From Flavobacteriales bacterium (GTDB lineage Bacteria; Bacteroidota; Bacteroidia; Flavobacteriales_F; PHOS-HE28): a stretch of DNA of 64,000 nucleotides. A program made the translations under genes and the position numbers. Each line of letters starts with the position of its first letter. Within the stretch, counting starts at the first letter, position 1. Under the pieces are notes generated by a model. It was not told the origin of the DNA. It did no database searches and was given only the letters and a program-made list of their open reading frames with translations. The stretch lies in contig JAHBUK010000004.1 of NCBI GenBank assembly GCA_019638115.1, forward strand, positions 552,001 through 616,000, in the 5' to 3' direction. Positions 17,339-26,583 of this stretch are shown here, in pieces.

Positions 17339-19096
17339 ATGGAGCAGTTCGTCGTAAGCGCGCGGAAATACAGGCCGGCCACCTTCGATACGGTGGTGGG
17401 GCAGGAAGCGGTGACCAGCACCCTGATGAACGCCATCCGGAGCGGACACCTGGCTCACGCATTCCTCTTTACCGGCCCACGGGGCGTGGGCAAGACCACC
17501 TGTGCACGGATCCTGGCGCGCACCATCAACTGCGAGGCCTTGGGCGATGACCTGACCGCTTGTGGCACCTGTGCGCCCTGCAAGACCTTCGAGGAAGGTC
17601 ACAGCCTGAACATCTTCGAGCTGGATGCGGCGAGCAACAACAGTGTGGACGATATCCGCAACCTGATCCAGCAGGTCACCATTGCACCACAGGTGGGCAC
17701 CAAGAAGGTGTACATCATCGACGAGGTGCACATGCTCAGCCAGGCGGCCTTCAACGCCTTCCTGAAGACCTTGGAGGAGCCTCCCTCCTACGCCATCTTC
17801 ATCCTGGCCACCACGGAAAAGCACAAGGTGCTGCCCACCATCCTGAGCCGCTGCCAGGTCTTCGATTTCCGGCGCATCCAGTTGTCGGACATCGTGCGCC
17901 ACCTGGCCAAGATCGCCAAGGCCGAAGGGATCGAGGCGGAACAGCAGGCCCTGCACGTGATCGCCCAAAAGGCCGATGGCGGGCTGCGCGATGCGCTGAG
18001 CATCTTCGACCAATTGGTGAGCTTCAGTGGCAACCACCTGAGCTACCAGGATGTGGTGCAGAACCTGAACGTACTGGACCACGAGCACTATTTCCGGGTC
18101 ACCGACAGCCTGATCAGCGGGGATGTTGCCGCCGCCCTGGTGGAGTTCAACGCCATTCTCCAGCAAGGCTTCGATGGGCACCTGTTCGTGACCGGCCTGG
18201 CGCGTCACCTGCGCGACCTGCTGGTGAGCCAGGATCCCCGCACCCTACCCCTGCTGGAGGTGAGCGAGGACCTGACCCAGCGCTACGGCGAACAGGCACG
18301 GCAAGCCAGCCGGGACCTGTTGACCAACGGCCTGGACCGCCTTGCCCAATGCGATGCCCAGTACAAACTGAGCAAAGAGCCCCGCCTGTTGGTGGAACTG
18401 GCCCTGATCCAGTTGTGCAGGAGCGGCAACCCGCAGTCCGAAGCCCAAGCCGCCTCCACTTCCTCCGGGGAGGAAAAAAAAAAGCCTGAGCCCGTCGTAG
18501 CACCGGCCAGGCAGCCGATCGCTTCGCAAGCTGCGCCTGTAGCTCCGCTTCCCCAGCGACCATCACCAACGCCTACGGCACCAGAGCCTGCGGAAGTGGC
18601 CTCCGCTGCCATGCCCAAACGCCGCCTGCCCGGCCAGGTGAGCATCACCCTGGCCGATGCTGCGGTGACCGCTGCCCCAGTGAGCAAACCTGCGCTGGAG
18701 ACCGACACGGAAGGCACCATGCCGCAAAGCACCAAGGAGGTGAACCCGGCCTTGCTGCTGCGCCTGTGGAACGAATACGCCCTGCGCCAGAAAGAGAAAG
18801 GGCGGAGCAGCCTGCACGCCACCTTGGTGGGCCGGGAGCCAGCGGTGATCGGCCCGGGCCGCATCGGGTTCTCCATCGTGAACGAGGTGCAGGAGAACTA
18901 CATGCGCGCTGAGAAGCCCGAACTGCTGGGCTTCCTGCGGCGCGAATTGGGGGACCCCGGGCTGGAACTGGAGGTGGTGAAGGAGGAAGCGAAGGTGCAA
19001 CCGCGCTACTCCAAACTGGACCGCTTCAAACTGATGGCAGGCACCAATCCGGCGCTGATCACCCTGCAGCGCGAGATCGAACTGGACCTTGGCTGA
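17339..19096 (+). CDS. dnaX: DNA polymerase III subunits gamma and tau
   Basis: 585 residues from the ATG at 17339, where family homology begins (MEQFVVSARKYRPATFDTVVGQ). This is the clamp-loader AAA+ ATPase: Walker A GPRGVGKT (46-53), zinc-binding Cys65, Cys75, Cys78 and Cys81, Walker B YIIDEVH (125-131), and a sensor-1 FILATTEKHK. After domain III a Pro/Ala-rich linker leads to the tau-specific tail. At the domain III/linker junction an A10 run lies at 18474-18483 with a TGA in the -1 frame at 18487-18489. Slippage there would yield a gamma-like product of about 383 residues. Confidence 0.96.
   Translation: MEQFVVSARKYRPATFDTVVGQEAVTSTLMNAIRSGHLAHAFLFTGPRGVGKTTCARILARTINCEALGDDLTACGTCAPCKTFEEGHSLNIFELDAASNNSVDDIRNLIQQVTIAPQVGTKKVYIIDEVHMLSQAAFNAFLKTLEEPPSYAIFILATTEKHKVLPTILSRCQVFDFRRIQLSDIVRHLAKIAKAEGIEAEQQALHVIAQKADGGLRDALSIFDQLVSFSGNHLSYQDVVQNLNVLDHEHYFRVTDSLISGDVAAALVEFNAILQQGFDGHLFVTGLARHLRDLLVSQDPRTLPLLEVSEDLTQRYGEQARQASRDLLTNGLDRLAQCDAQYKLSKEPRLLVELALIQLCRSGNPQSEAQAASTSSGEEKKKPEPVVAPARQPIASQAAPVAPLPQRPSPTPTAPEPAEVASAAMPKRRLPGQVSITLADAAVTAAPVSKPALETDTEGTMPQSTKEVNPALLLRLWNEYALRQKEKGRSSLHATLVGREPAVIGPGRIGFSIVNEVQENYMRAEKPELLGFLRRELGDPGLELEVVKEEAKVQPRYSKLDRFKLMAGTNPALITLQREIELDLG
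18474..18489 (+). promoter_or_regulatory. dnaX: dnaX A10 slippery run with -1 frame stop
   Basis: Ten consecutive A bases sit in frame as GAA AAA AAA AAG. One base backward, the frame reads AAA GCC TGA, stopping at once. A GGGGAGG stretch abuts the run upstream. Programmed slippage on A runs in dnaX makes gamma in E. coli (translational) and Thermus (transcriptional, A9). Confidence 0.65.
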
Positions 19097-19220
19097 ACAC
19101 CTGCGGTCGATGAGCATTCCCCATCCTCACCAATGGACGCTCACACCTTTTTCTTTCCCCGTCCAACAAGCCTTTCCGGGCCATTCAGCGAATTTCCGCT
19201 GGCGACCTGAACAGGAAAAT

Positions 19221-19228
19221 TACCTTTG
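19221..19228 (+). promoter_or_regulatory. -7 element of icd
   Basis: TACCTTTG, a perfect TAnnTTTG, 79 bp upstream of the icd ATG. The rest of the 210-bp gap after dnaX shows no gene. Confidence 0.5.
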
Positions 19229-19306
19229 CGGGGCGCTCAGCGAAGCCCTCTCTCCGCTTCACAGGCAGCCCATTCAGCAACACACCAACCGAACAAGTAA
19301 GCAACA

Positions 19307-20530
19307 ATGGCGAAGATCAAGGTGAGCAACCCCGTGGTGGAGCTCGATGGAGATGAAATGACCCGCATCATCTGGAAGTGGATCAAGGACCAATTGATCC
19401 TGCCATACGTGGATGTGCCCATCGAGTACTACGACCTGGGTATGGAGCACCGCGATGCCACCAACGACCAGGTGACCATCGATGCCGCAAACGCGATCAA
19501 GAAGCACAGCGTGGGCATCAAGTGCGCCACGATCACCCCCGACGAGGCACGGGTGGAGGAGTTCGGCCTGAAGCAGATGTGGAAGAGCCCCAACGGAACC
19601 ATCCGCAACATCCTCGGCGGCACCGTGTTCCGCGAGCCCATCGTGATCGACAACATCCCGCGCCTGGTGCCGGGTTGGACACAGCCCATCGTGATCGGCC
19701 GCCATGCCTTCGGCGACCAGTACCGCGCCACCGATGCTGTGCTGAAGGGCAAGGGCAAGCTCACCATGACCTTCACCCCCGAGAATGGTGAACCCCAGAC
19801 CTGGGAGGTATACGACTTCAAAGGCGATGGCGTGGCCCTGAGCATGTACAACACCGACGAGAGCATCGTTGGTTTCGCGCGCAGCTGCTTCAACCTGGCT
19901 CTTGCCAAGAAGTGGCCGCTCTACCTGAGCACCAAGAACACCATCCTGAAGAAGTACGATGGCCGCTTCAAGGACATCTTCCAGGAGATCTACGAGAACG
20001 AGTTCATGGCCGCCTTCAAGGAGGCCGGCATCGTGTATGAGCATCGCCTGATCGACGACATGGTGGCCAGCGCCATGAAGTGGAGCGGTGGCTATGTGTG
20101 GGCCTGCAAGAACTACGACGGCGATGTGCAGAGCGATACCGTGGCCCAGGGTTTCGGTTCGCTGGGCCTGATGACCAGCGTGCTGATCACCCCCGATGGC
20201 AAGACCATGGAGGCCGAGGCTGCGCACGGCACCGTTACGCGCCACTACCGCATGCACCAGCAGGGCAAGCCCACCAGCACCAACCCCATCGCCAGCATCT
20301 TCGCCTGGACGCGTGGCTTGGCATTCCGTGGCAAGCTCGATGGCAACCAACCGCTGATCGACTTCGCCAACAAATTGGAGGAGGTATGCATCAAAACCGT
20401 GGAGAGCGGCAAGATGACGAAGGACCTGGCGATGTGCATCCACGGCGATGCCACCAAGGCCGAGCACTACCTGAGCACCGAGGAGTTCATGGCCGCCATC
20501 CGCGCCGGATTGGAACAGCGCATGGCCTGA
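19307..20530 (+). CDS. icd: NADP-dependent isocitrate dehydrogenase (eukaryotic-type)
   Basis: 407 residues of the IDH1/IDH2-like class rather than the E. coli Icd class. It starts [23 protein letters not shown], has the substrate segment [12 protein letters not shown] and [32 protein letters not shown] and, near the C-terminus, [17 protein letters not shown] with the cofactor loop. The enzyme decarboxylates isocitrate to 2-oxoglutarate with NADP+. Together with the nearby aconitase and L-2-hydroxyglutarate oxidase, three 2-oxoglutarate-linked enzymes lie in this part of the window. Confidence 0.96.
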   Translation: MAKIKVSNPVVELDGDEMTRIIWKWIKDQLILPYVDVPIEYYDLGMEHRDATNDQVTIDAANAIKKHSVGIKCATITPDEARVEEFGLKQMWKSPNGTIRNILGGTVFREPIVIDNIPRLVPGWTQPIVIGRHAFGDQYRATDAVLKGKGKLTMTFTPENGEPQTWEVYDFKGDGVALSMYNTDESIVGFARSCFNLALAKKWPLYLSTKNTILKKYDGRFKDIFQEIYENEFMAAFKEAGIVYEHRLIDDMVASAMKWSGGYVWACKNYDGDVQSDTVAQGFGSLGLMTSVLITPDGKTMEAEAAHGTVTRHYRMHQQGKPTSTNPIASIFAWTRGLAFRGKLDGNQPLIDFANKLEEVCIKTVESGKMTKDLAMCIHGDATKAEHYLSTEEFMAAIRAGLEQRMA

Positions 20531-20550
20531 GCCCTGCACCCGACCTTCGG

Positions 20551-20579
20551 AAAAGGGGCGCCTCGGCGCCTCTTTTTCG
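20551..20579 (+). terminator. Terminator of icd
   Basis: AAAGGGGCG and CGCCTCTTT form a 9-bp stem with one G-T pair, loop CCTCGG, ending in a T run. It lies 20 bp past the icd stop. Confidence 0.8.
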
Positions 20580-20588
20580 TTGCCATCC

Positions 20589-21911
20589 ATGAGCAATAGC
20601 CCCATCACCCGCCGCGACATTGACCGTCTGGCGATACCTGCGATCATAGCGGGCATCGCTGAGCCGGTCATCGCCTTGGTGGATACGGCCTTCGTGGGCA
20701 GGCTGGGAACGGCCGACCTGGCAGCCGTGGGCATCGGCAGCAGTTTCTTCCTGCTGGTGGTGTGGGTCCTGGCCCAAACGCGCAGCGCCGTACTGGCCGT
20801 GGTGGCGCGCTACTACGGTGCACAACGCGTGAACGAGGTGAAGGACCTGGTGCCGATCGCCATCTGGATGAACATCCTCCTGGGCATCGGTTTCTTCGCC
20901 ATCACCAGCTACGCTGCGGAAGGCATCTTCCGGCTTTACAATGCCGAAGGCGAAGTGCTGGCCAAAGCCGTGGAGTACTACCGGATCAGGGCCATCGGCC
21001 ACCCCATTGTGCTGGCCACCTTCGCCATCACCGGTGCGTTCCGCGGCTTGCAGAACCTGAGTTGGAGCATGTGGCTGAGCCTGGCAGGAGCAGCCGTTAA
21101 CGGGGCACTGAACCCCTTGCTCATCTTCGGCTGGGGGCCGGTGCAAGGCATGGGCATCGCAGGGAGCGCGTGGAGCAGCCTGATCGCCCAGGTGGTCATG
21201 TTCGCGGGGGCCGTGGTTCTGCTGCAACGGCGCACACCCTTCAGCATGGTTCCGCGCACGTGGAAGCATCCGGAATTGCGCGGACTTTGGCTCCTGAGCG
21301 GCAACCTCTTCGCACGCACCATTGCGCTGAACATCTGCTACTACCTCGGCAACCGATACGCCACAGGCTATGGCGAGGCCCACATCGCAGCGCACAGCAT
21401 CGCCATGCAGATCTGGTTGTTCAGCGCGTTCTTCATAGACGGTTATGCGGCGGCCGGAAGCGTGCTGGTGGGGCGCCTGAACGGCGAAAAGAACTGGCGC
21501 GACCTGTACCGGGTAAGCTGGCAGGTGGTGCGCATGAGCGTTACCATCGGCACTGCCCTGGCCGTGCTCTACCTGGCCGGGTACCACGAACTGGGCAAGC
21601 TGTTCACGGCGGACAAGGAGGTCCTGCTGCTATTCGGCGGGGTGTTCTGGATGGTGGTGCTCACCCAGCCGATCAACTCGGTGGCGTTCGCATTCGATGG
21701 CGTGTACAAAGGGCTTGGCGATGGAAAGACCTTACGGAACGTGCTCGTGCTTACCACCGCTTTGGTTTTTGTTCCCGTTGCCTGGTCCGGCGATGCGCTG
21801 AACTGGGAACTACATGCCGTCTGGAGCGCCTTTCTGTTGTGGATGTTGGCACGGGGCGGCTCGTTGGCCCTCCATTTCCAGCGCAGGTTCGGCATGTATC
21901 GCACCGGCTGA
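20589..21911 (+). CDS. MATE family efflux transporter
   Basis: 440 residues from the ATG at 20589 with about 12 membrane helices in two repeats. MATE signatures are AIIAGIAEPVIALVDTAFVGRLGTADLAAVGIGSSF at the N-terminus and GLGDGKTLRNVL with VFVPVAW late. Members of this DinF-like subgroup export drugs or metabolites using H+ or Na+ gradients. The gene lies just after the icd terminator and 21 bp ahead of a separate small gene. Substrate unknown. Confidence 0.88.
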   Translation: MSNSPITRRDIDRLAIPAIIAGIAEPVIALVDTAFVGRLGTADLAAVGIGSSFFLLVVWVLAQTRSAVLAVVARYYGAQRVNEVKDLVPIAIWMNILLGIGFFAITSYAAEGIFRLYNAEGEVLAKAVEYYRIRAIGHPIVLATFAITGAFRGLQNLSWSMWLSLAGAAVNGALNPLLIFGWGPVQGMGIAGSAWSSLIAQVVMFAGAVVLLQRRTPFSMVPRTWKHPELRGLWLLSGNLFARTIALNICYYLGNRYATGYGEAHIAAHSIAMQIWLFSAFFIDGYAAAGSVLVGRLNGEKNWRDLYRVSWQVVRMSVTIGTALAVLYLAGYHELGKLFTADKEVLLLFGGVFWMVVLTQPINSVAFAFDGVYKGLGDGKTLRNVLVLTTALVFVPVAWSGDALNWELHAVWSAFLLWMLARGGSLALHFQRRFGMYRTG

Positions 21912-21920
21912 GGGTGCCGC

Positions 21921-21928
21921 TATCTTCG
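21921..21928 (+). promoter_or_regulatory. -7 element adjacent to the 21933 start codon
   Basis: TATCTTCG ends four bases before the ATG at 21933, suggesting a leaderless transcript. Confidence 0.4.
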
Positions 21929-21932
21929 TTGC

Positions 21933-22478
21933 ATGAAGCAGTTCATACTGGCCCTTGGTATTACAGTTCTTGCACTGGCGACCAACGCGCAGGACACGAA
22001 GGACACGCGCCCCTTTTCCGAGCGCATCTGGTTCGGTGGCGGTGTGGGCCTATCGTTCGGCACATTGACCGCCATTACCCTTGATCCCATGGCCGCCTAC
22101 AAGGTGGACCAGGAAGGCAAGTTCTCGGTAGGCGTGGGGGGCAGCTATTGGTACTTCCGCGATAACCGCTTCGCCGATCCTTACGCCTTCACCGCTTATG
22201 GATACCGCACCTTCACCCGGTACCGCTTCATAGAGCAGGCCTTTGCGCACGTGGAGTTCCTGCACATGAACGTGGAGGGGAACCGCTTCGGCCCCTTCAG
22301 CGAGATAAAGCCGCGCATATGGGTGCCCCACCTGTTGGTGGGTGGAGGATACGTGCAACCCATGGGTGGGCGCGGCTCCATATTCTTGCAGGTGCTCTTC
22401 GATGTTTGGCAGGACCCCAACAGCATCTATTACGGCAGAGGACCGATCTTCGGCGGCGGGTTCGGCATCGGCTTTTGA
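21933..22478 (+). CDS. Secreted outer-membrane barrel-like protein
   Basis: 181 residues with a signal peptide (MKQFILALGITVLALATNAQ). The mature protein has strand-like segments IWFGGGVGLSFGTLTAIT, FSVGVGGSYWYF, PHLLVGGGYVQPMG and a terminal PIFGGGFGIGF, which fits a small beta-barrel or barrel-like outer-membrane protein. I do not recognise a named family. Between its stop and the tmRNA lie 140 bp carrying the tmRNA promoter motif. Confidence 0.65.
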   Translation: MKQFILALGITVLALATNAQDTKDTRPFSERIWFGGGVGLSFGTLTAITLDPMAAYKVDQEGKFSVGVGGSYWYFRDNRFADPYAFTAYGYRTFTRYRFIEQAFAHVEFLHMNVEGNRFGPFSEIKPRIWVPHLLVGGGYVQPMGGRGSIFLQVLFDVWQDPNSIYYGRGPIFGGGFGIGF

Positions 22479-22591
22479 TGCCTTCCGGAGCGCTCCTTTT
22501 GCCGGCCATCGGGTGCATGTCATGAGGTGCTGATGGCGAAAATCCAAGGACACATTCGTTGCGCATGGATGGAGGGCCGCGGTCTGCTGCG

Positions 22592-22599
22592 TACCTTTG
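22592..22599 (+). promoter_or_regulatory. -7 element of ssrA
   Basis: TACCTTTG, 19 bp before the mature tmRNA 5' end; transcription would start about 12 nt upstream of the mature end, leaving a short leader for RNase P. Confidence 0.55.
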
Positions 22600-22618
22600 C
22601 GCCAGTTCTTTGGAACAT

Positions 22619-23013
22619 GGGGCCGACCTGGATTTGACATCGGCTTTGTAATGTGTGTAAGCATGCCGGGTGTGTGGTGCGACCCGTATCCCAGTGCCAC
22701 AACGCCATAACTGGCGAAGTAGACTACGCTCTCGCAGCTTAATAGCCCAAGGCTATTCGGCTTAATTCACGTGAATAACAGTAGCGTGAACGAGTACCTC
22801 TCGGGGAGGCCCGTCAACCTCCTTCCCGGCTCAGGGGTGTCATCCTGGAAGACTGGCTCGCGCGGTGGTCCGAAGCGCGAGTAAGAAACAGGACCTAAGT
22901 TGTTGCTGGGGTGCCCTTCCCCAGGTGGCGAACGAAAACCAATGAAGTGGCTAAGCATGTAGAAAGCCCATGTTGCGGCCGTTTGGACGAGGGTTCGAAC
23001 CCCTCCGGCTCCA
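22619..23013 (+). ncRNA. ssrA: Transfer-messenger RNA
   Basis: The 5' end GGGGCCG pairs with CGGCTCC at 23006-23012 to form the acceptor stem, with A23013 as discriminator; the CCA end is not encoded. The T-arm sequence GGGTTCGAACCCC lies just before. The tag frame begins with the resume codon GGC at 22713 and reads GEVDYALAA, followed by tandem stops TAA TAG (22740-22745). tmRNA with SmpB rescues ribosomes stalled on broken mRNAs, adding Ala plus this tag for proteolysis. The tag ends in the usual YALAA. A promoter motif and a perfect 12-bp terminator flank the gene. Confidence 0.97.
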
Positions 23014-23020
23014 CAACTTG

Positions 23021-23060
23021 AACAGGGTCCCCGGTCGGGGACCCTGTTCTGCTTTTCTTT
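23021..23060 (+). terminator. Terminator of ssrA
   Basis: AACAGGGTCCCC and its exact complement enclose GGTC; CTGCTTTTCTTT follows. Confidence 0.85.
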
Positions 23061-23072
23061 GCCGCCTTCATC

Positions 23073-24290
23073 ATGGCTTCTCCTTATCGCAAACTTGGCG
23101 TCATCCGCGAAGGCAAAGTGCCTGCCGACCGACGTGTTGCTCTAACGCCCGATCAATGCCGCCAGGTACTGGCCCAACATCCGCACCTGGACCTGGTGGT
23201 GCAGCGTAGTCCGGACCGGGCGTTCACCGACCAGGAGTATGTTGATGCGGGTATAACCCTGGTTGACGACCTGCAGGACCGCGACCTGCTCCTGGGGATC
23301 AAGGAAGTGCCCATCGATCGGTTGATCGAAGGCAAGAGCTATCTGTTCTTCAGCCACACGATCAAGGAACAGCCGCACAACAAGAAGCTCATGCTTGCCG
23401 TGGTGGACAAGGGCATTACACTCATGGACCACGAACTGCTCACCAACGAGCATGGCGAGCGCGTACTGGCCTTCGGGTACTGGGCCGGCGTGGTGGGGGC
23501 ATACAACGCATTCCGTGCATGGCAACTGTTGCATGGTGGGCCTGAACTCAAACCGGCACACGCCTGCCACGATCTGGAGGAACTGGAAACCTACCTGCAT
23601 GCTTATCCCCTACCCCATGACCTGCGGATCGTGCTAACCGGTGGTGGGCGCGTAGGCAAAGGCGCCATGGGCGTGCTGGAGCGCGCCGGTGTGGCCCGGA
23701 TCGGTCCTGCGCAATTCCTACACGAAGAGCATGCAGGCCCGGTATACACCGTACTGGGTTCAGGCGATCTGTACGAACGCACCGATGGCGCCCCCTTCGA
23801 CAAGGCCGCCTTCCATAACGACCCGAGCGGCCACCGTTCACGTTTCGCAGCATACGCTCAACGTGCACAGGTCTATATAGCCTGCCATTTCTACGATCCA
23901 CGCGGGCCGATGATCCTTACCCAGGCCGACCTGCAGCACCCGCTTTGCAGCCTAAAGGTGGTGGCCGACATCAGTTGCGACATTGGCGGGCCGATCGATA
24001 GCACTTTGCGGGCCAGCACCATTGCCGACCCCATCTACGGCTACGACCCTGCCACCGGAAGCGAGGTACCTGCGGGCCAACCCGGGTCCATTGCGGTAAT
24101 GGCGGTGGACAACCTGCCGTGCGAATTGCCACGCGACGCATCCGGGGCCTTTGGCAACGACTTGGTGGCACGGGTGCTTCCAAGTCTGATCGGCAACGAT
24201 GAGCAAGGCATGATCGAGCGGGCCACTATTGTGAAAGCCGGTCAGTTGAGCGCTCGTTTCGAGCATTTGCGGCGCTACGCCACAGCCTGA
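23073..24290 (+). CDS. Lys1/alanine dehydrogenase-like NAD(P)-dependent enzyme
   Basis: 405 residues of the alanine dehydrogenase/PNT N-terminal superfamily, closest in appearance to saccharopine dehydrogenase (lysine-forming). N-terminal KLGVIREGKVPADRRVALTPDQC is the family start; GVVGAYNAFRAW follows, then the nucleotide-binding VLTGGGRVGKGAMGVL and the C-terminal VDNLPCELPRDAS typical of this group. Possible activities are saccharopine or alanine dehydrogenation; the substrate cannot be fixed here. It starts 60 bp after the tmRNA. Confidence 0.75.
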   Translation: MASPYRKLGVIREGKVPADRRVALTPDQCRQVLAQHPHLDLVVQRSPDRAFTDQEYVDAGITLVDDLQDRDLLLGIKEVPIDRLIEGKSYLFFSHTIKEQPHNKKLMLAVVDKGITLMDHELLTNEHGERVLAFGYWAGVVGAYNAFRAWQLLHGGPELKPAHACHDLEELETYLHAYPLPHDLRIVLTGGGRVGKGAMGVLERAGVARIGPAQFLHEEHAGPVYTVLGSGDLYERTDGAPFDKAAFHNDPSGHRSRFAAYAQRAQVYIACHFYDPRGPMILTQADLQHPLCSLKVVADISCDIGGPIDSTLRASTIADPIYGYDPATGSEVPAGQPGSIAVMAVDNLPCELPRDASGAFGNDLVARVLPSLIGNDEQGMIERATIVKAGQLSARFEHLRRYATA

Positions 24291-24297
24291 GCCAGCG

Positions 24298-24846
24298 TCA
24301 GACCTTGCGGTCCACGCGCAACTCGAGTGCGACCATGGCATGCATGGGGTCCAGGTTGCGCACCTGCACTACAATGGGACGAGCGCTTTTGCGCGCCATG
24401 GTCAACAAGCCCAGACCGGCACCACCACGCTCCGTGCGGCCTTCACTGGCAAGCAAGGTCAGGTAGTGCGCCTTCAGGGCATCTTCATCCATTTCATTGA
24501 GGATGGAGACGCGGTGCGTGAGCAACGCCGCCATGGCCACCGGCACCGCATTGGCGAAGAGCAATCGGTATCCATCAGCATCGGCCACAAGCGCCGCGAA
24601 GCCACTGTGCTGGTGCTCCGGAAGGGTATGGCGGTGTACGTTCTCCAAGCCTTCCACCAGCACGTTGAACAAGCGCTTGCGCAAGCCCACCGGATCGCCG
24701 GCAAGCATGCTCGCTTCTTCCGCCTCCGCCAACAAGCGCTCCACCGTACCGTGCTCCATGGCCCCGTGGTGCTCAAAAAGCACACGGGCACCAGCAGCTC
24801 CGCGGATCAATTCCGCCGGCCAGGGAGTGGTACTCTGATGGTCCAT
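24298..24846 (-). CDS. SiaB-like DUF6272 protein
   Basis: 182 residues from the ATG at 24846. The middle carries LFNVLVEGLENVHRHTL, a Bergerat-like N-box, and late GGAGLGLLTMARKS, a G-box. This is the SiaB/DUF6272 family, related to GHKL anti-sigma-type Ser/Thr kinases that phosphorylate STAS-like partners. In Pseudomonas, SiaB acts on SiaC to control biofilm formation. No SiaC or PP2C partner lies adjacent. It is convergent with the dehydrogenase and divergent from the lipoprotein gene. Confidence 0.72.
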   Translation of the reverse strand: MDHQSTTPWPAELIRGAAGARVLFEHHGAMEHGTVERLLAEAEEASMLAGDPVGLRKRLFNVLVEGLENVHRHTLPEHQHSGFAALVADADGYRLLFANAVPVAMAALLTHRVSILNEMDEDALKAHYLTLLASEGRTERGGAGLGLLTMARKSARPIVVQVRNLDPMHAMVALELRVDRKV

Positions 24847-25055
24847 ATTCCTACTTATCCAGAGAGGATCTTCGGAGGTGCTGGGATACAGCCCCCCCAA
24901 GAGCTTTTCGCCCCGGAAGGCAGAATTACGAAAGCTCCTGACGAAAGGTTCCATCGGCCCGATAAAACAAGCTTCAGCCACGACCAATGCCCTGGCCGGA
25001 CAAATTGCATCTTTGAGCGTCGGAAAGCCATCCACTCCTTCCGTCCCCTACCCCT

Positions 25056-25772
25056 ATGACCCGTTCCTTGACCATCGGCCTTTGCATCGCGTTCGTTGCC
25101 TCCATGCTCAGCGGTTGCGGGCTTACCAACTGTGAAAGCGGGTCCGGCCCGGCGGTTATCACGTCCATTGCCGTGGACGAGTTCCAAGGCATAGCGCTGA
25201 ACGGTTCATTCGATGTGGAATGGCGTTCGGGCTCCACACAGCAGGTGGAGGTACACGCACAAGAGGGCTTGGCGGAGCTTTTGGAGACCTCGGTCAGCAA
25301 TGGCATCTGGCACATCCGCACCTCGCAATGCGTGCGTTATGACGGCAAATTCCTGATCAAGATCACCAGTCCGGGTCTGGAGCACATTGCCGTGAAGGGT
25401 TCCGGCAGTGCGACCGCGATCGATACGTTGGTAGCCCCGACCCTGGAGCTGAGCGTGCAAGGCAGTGGCGACATCATAGCCAGTGTACGCGCCGAAAAAG
25501 TGGATGCCAAGATCCAAGGGTCCGGGGACATCGCCTTGAACGGCACCTGTGCGGAACTCGATGCCGTGGTGCAAGGCAGTGGCGATATAAAGGCAGCGGA
25601 CATGACCAGTGGGCAAGCGACCGCACGGATCCAAGGCAGCGGCGACATCAAGTTGAGCACCACCGGCACCTTGACCGCACGCGTGATGGGCAGTGGGGAT
25701 ATCCGTTACGCGGGCAGCCCGGCGAGCATTGATAGCGACATCAAAGGCTCCGGATCCGTAAGTAAACTGTGA
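25056..25772 (+). CDS. DUF2807 (head-GIN) lipoprotein
   Basis: 238 residues. The signal peptide ends in lipobox LSGC (about Cys20). The domain begins FQGIALNGSFDVEW and then forms a right-handed beta-helix with GSG repeats: VKGSGSA, VQGSGDI, IQGSGDI, VQGSGDI, IQGSGDI, VMGSGDI, IKGSGSV. DUF2807 proteins are cell-surface or periplasmic and are sometimes called putative auto-transporter adhesins; function is unproven. Its stop overlaps the next start (TGATG), so the two are coupled. Confidence 0.85.
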   Translation: MTRSLTIGLCIAFVASMLSGCGLTNCESGSGPAVITSIAVDEFQGIALNGSFDVEWRSGSTQQVEVHAQEGLAELLETSVSNGIWHIRTSQCVRYDGKFLIKITSPGLEHIAVKGSGSATAIDTLVAPTLELSVQGSGDIIASVRAEKVDAKIQGSGDIALNGTCAELDAVVQGSGDIKAADMTSGQATARIQGSGDIKLSTTGTLTARVMGSGDIRYAGSPASIDSDIKGSGSVSKL

Positions 25773-26527
25773 TGGTCATGTGGAAGCACATCCCCTTGCT
25801 TTGCCTTTTGCCGGCCCTTGGCTGCGGAAGCCCGGAAACGCCAGAGCGCACCGCCGTACCCGATACCGATAGGCGCGTTTTTGCATCCATCGAGCGCGGA
25901 GGCCCCATCGCCTTTCCGACCATGGACGATCAAGTGAGCCACGACACCTTGTCCATCCAGACCACGTTCGACCTGGGCGATGGAAGCTTCGTGATGGTGG
26001 CTTCGCACGTGGATGCACAGGACAACGACGAGCGTCAGATGAGCGGCGATGGCTTGCGCCTCTACCGCTTCAAGCCCGGCAAGCAGGGCGCTGTGGAGAT
26101 GATGGCGGTATCATCGCCTGGGCATGATAGCTGGACCCTGTTCCCCACCTTCTTCGAGGACCCGAGCGGCAAGGGCAAATGGATCATCGCTGCCAACACC
26201 GGAGACCGGGACAGCTGGGGGCAGAAGATCTACCGCCTTTCGGATGCCGGATTCGAGGACCTGGGCTTCCTGGACGTGACGTTGCCCGAGCGCCAGGACG
26301 ATGGTATGCTGCGGCTGCGTAACGTGGCGCAACACCTGCGCTGCTCGTTGGAGGCGGATGCGCTCAGACTGAGCTTCGCCTGCGACAGCATCTTCCTCTA
26401 CAACGACCTGAAGGGCGGAGTGGACCAGGTGCTGCGTGCCACGAGCGTGGAATACCGCATGGGACCGAACGGTCGCCTGGAGCTTTGGGTGAACGGCGAC
26501 CGTCGGATCGACCCACTGGCTTCCTGA
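25772..26527 (+). CDS. Putative lipoprotein of unknown function
   Basis: About 251 residues. The N-terminal hydrophobic segment ends PALGCGS, fitting lipoprotein processing. The body has strand-like segments with repeated Asp/Gly turns and Trp motifs (SWTLFPTFFEDPSGKGKWIIA, DRDSWGQKIY), but no family I can name. Starts at 25772 and 25778 are both possible; the first overlaps the DUF2807 stop. The two lipoproteins are probably cotranscribed. Confidence 0.6.
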   Translation: MVMWKHIPLLCLLPALGCGSPETPERTAVPDTDRRVFASIERGGPIAFPTMDDQVSHDTLSIQTTFDLGDGSFVMVASHVDAQDNDERQMSGDGLRLYRFKPGKQGAVEMMAVSSPGHDSWTLFPTFFEDPSGKGKWIIAANTGDRDSWGQKIYRLSDAGFEDLGFLDVTLPERQDDGMLRLRNVAQHLRCSLEADALRLSFACDSIFLYNDLKGGVDQVLRATSVEYRMGPNGRLELWVNGDRRIDPLAS

Positions 26528-26558
26528 GCGGGACGGCCGAGCGCTCATTCGAGGCGGC

Positions 26559-26566
26559 TATCTTCA
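26559..26566 (+). promoter_or_regulatory. -7 element of the GH16 gene
   Basis: TATCTTCA, 17 bp before the ATG at 26584. Confidence 0.35.
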
Positions 26567-26583
26567 CCGAAAAGCTCCTGGCC

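Noticed and set aside
22980-23013. A separate tRNA gene at the end of the tmRNA region
   Set aside because: The T-arm and acceptor 3' half belong to ssrA; the 5' half is at 22619.
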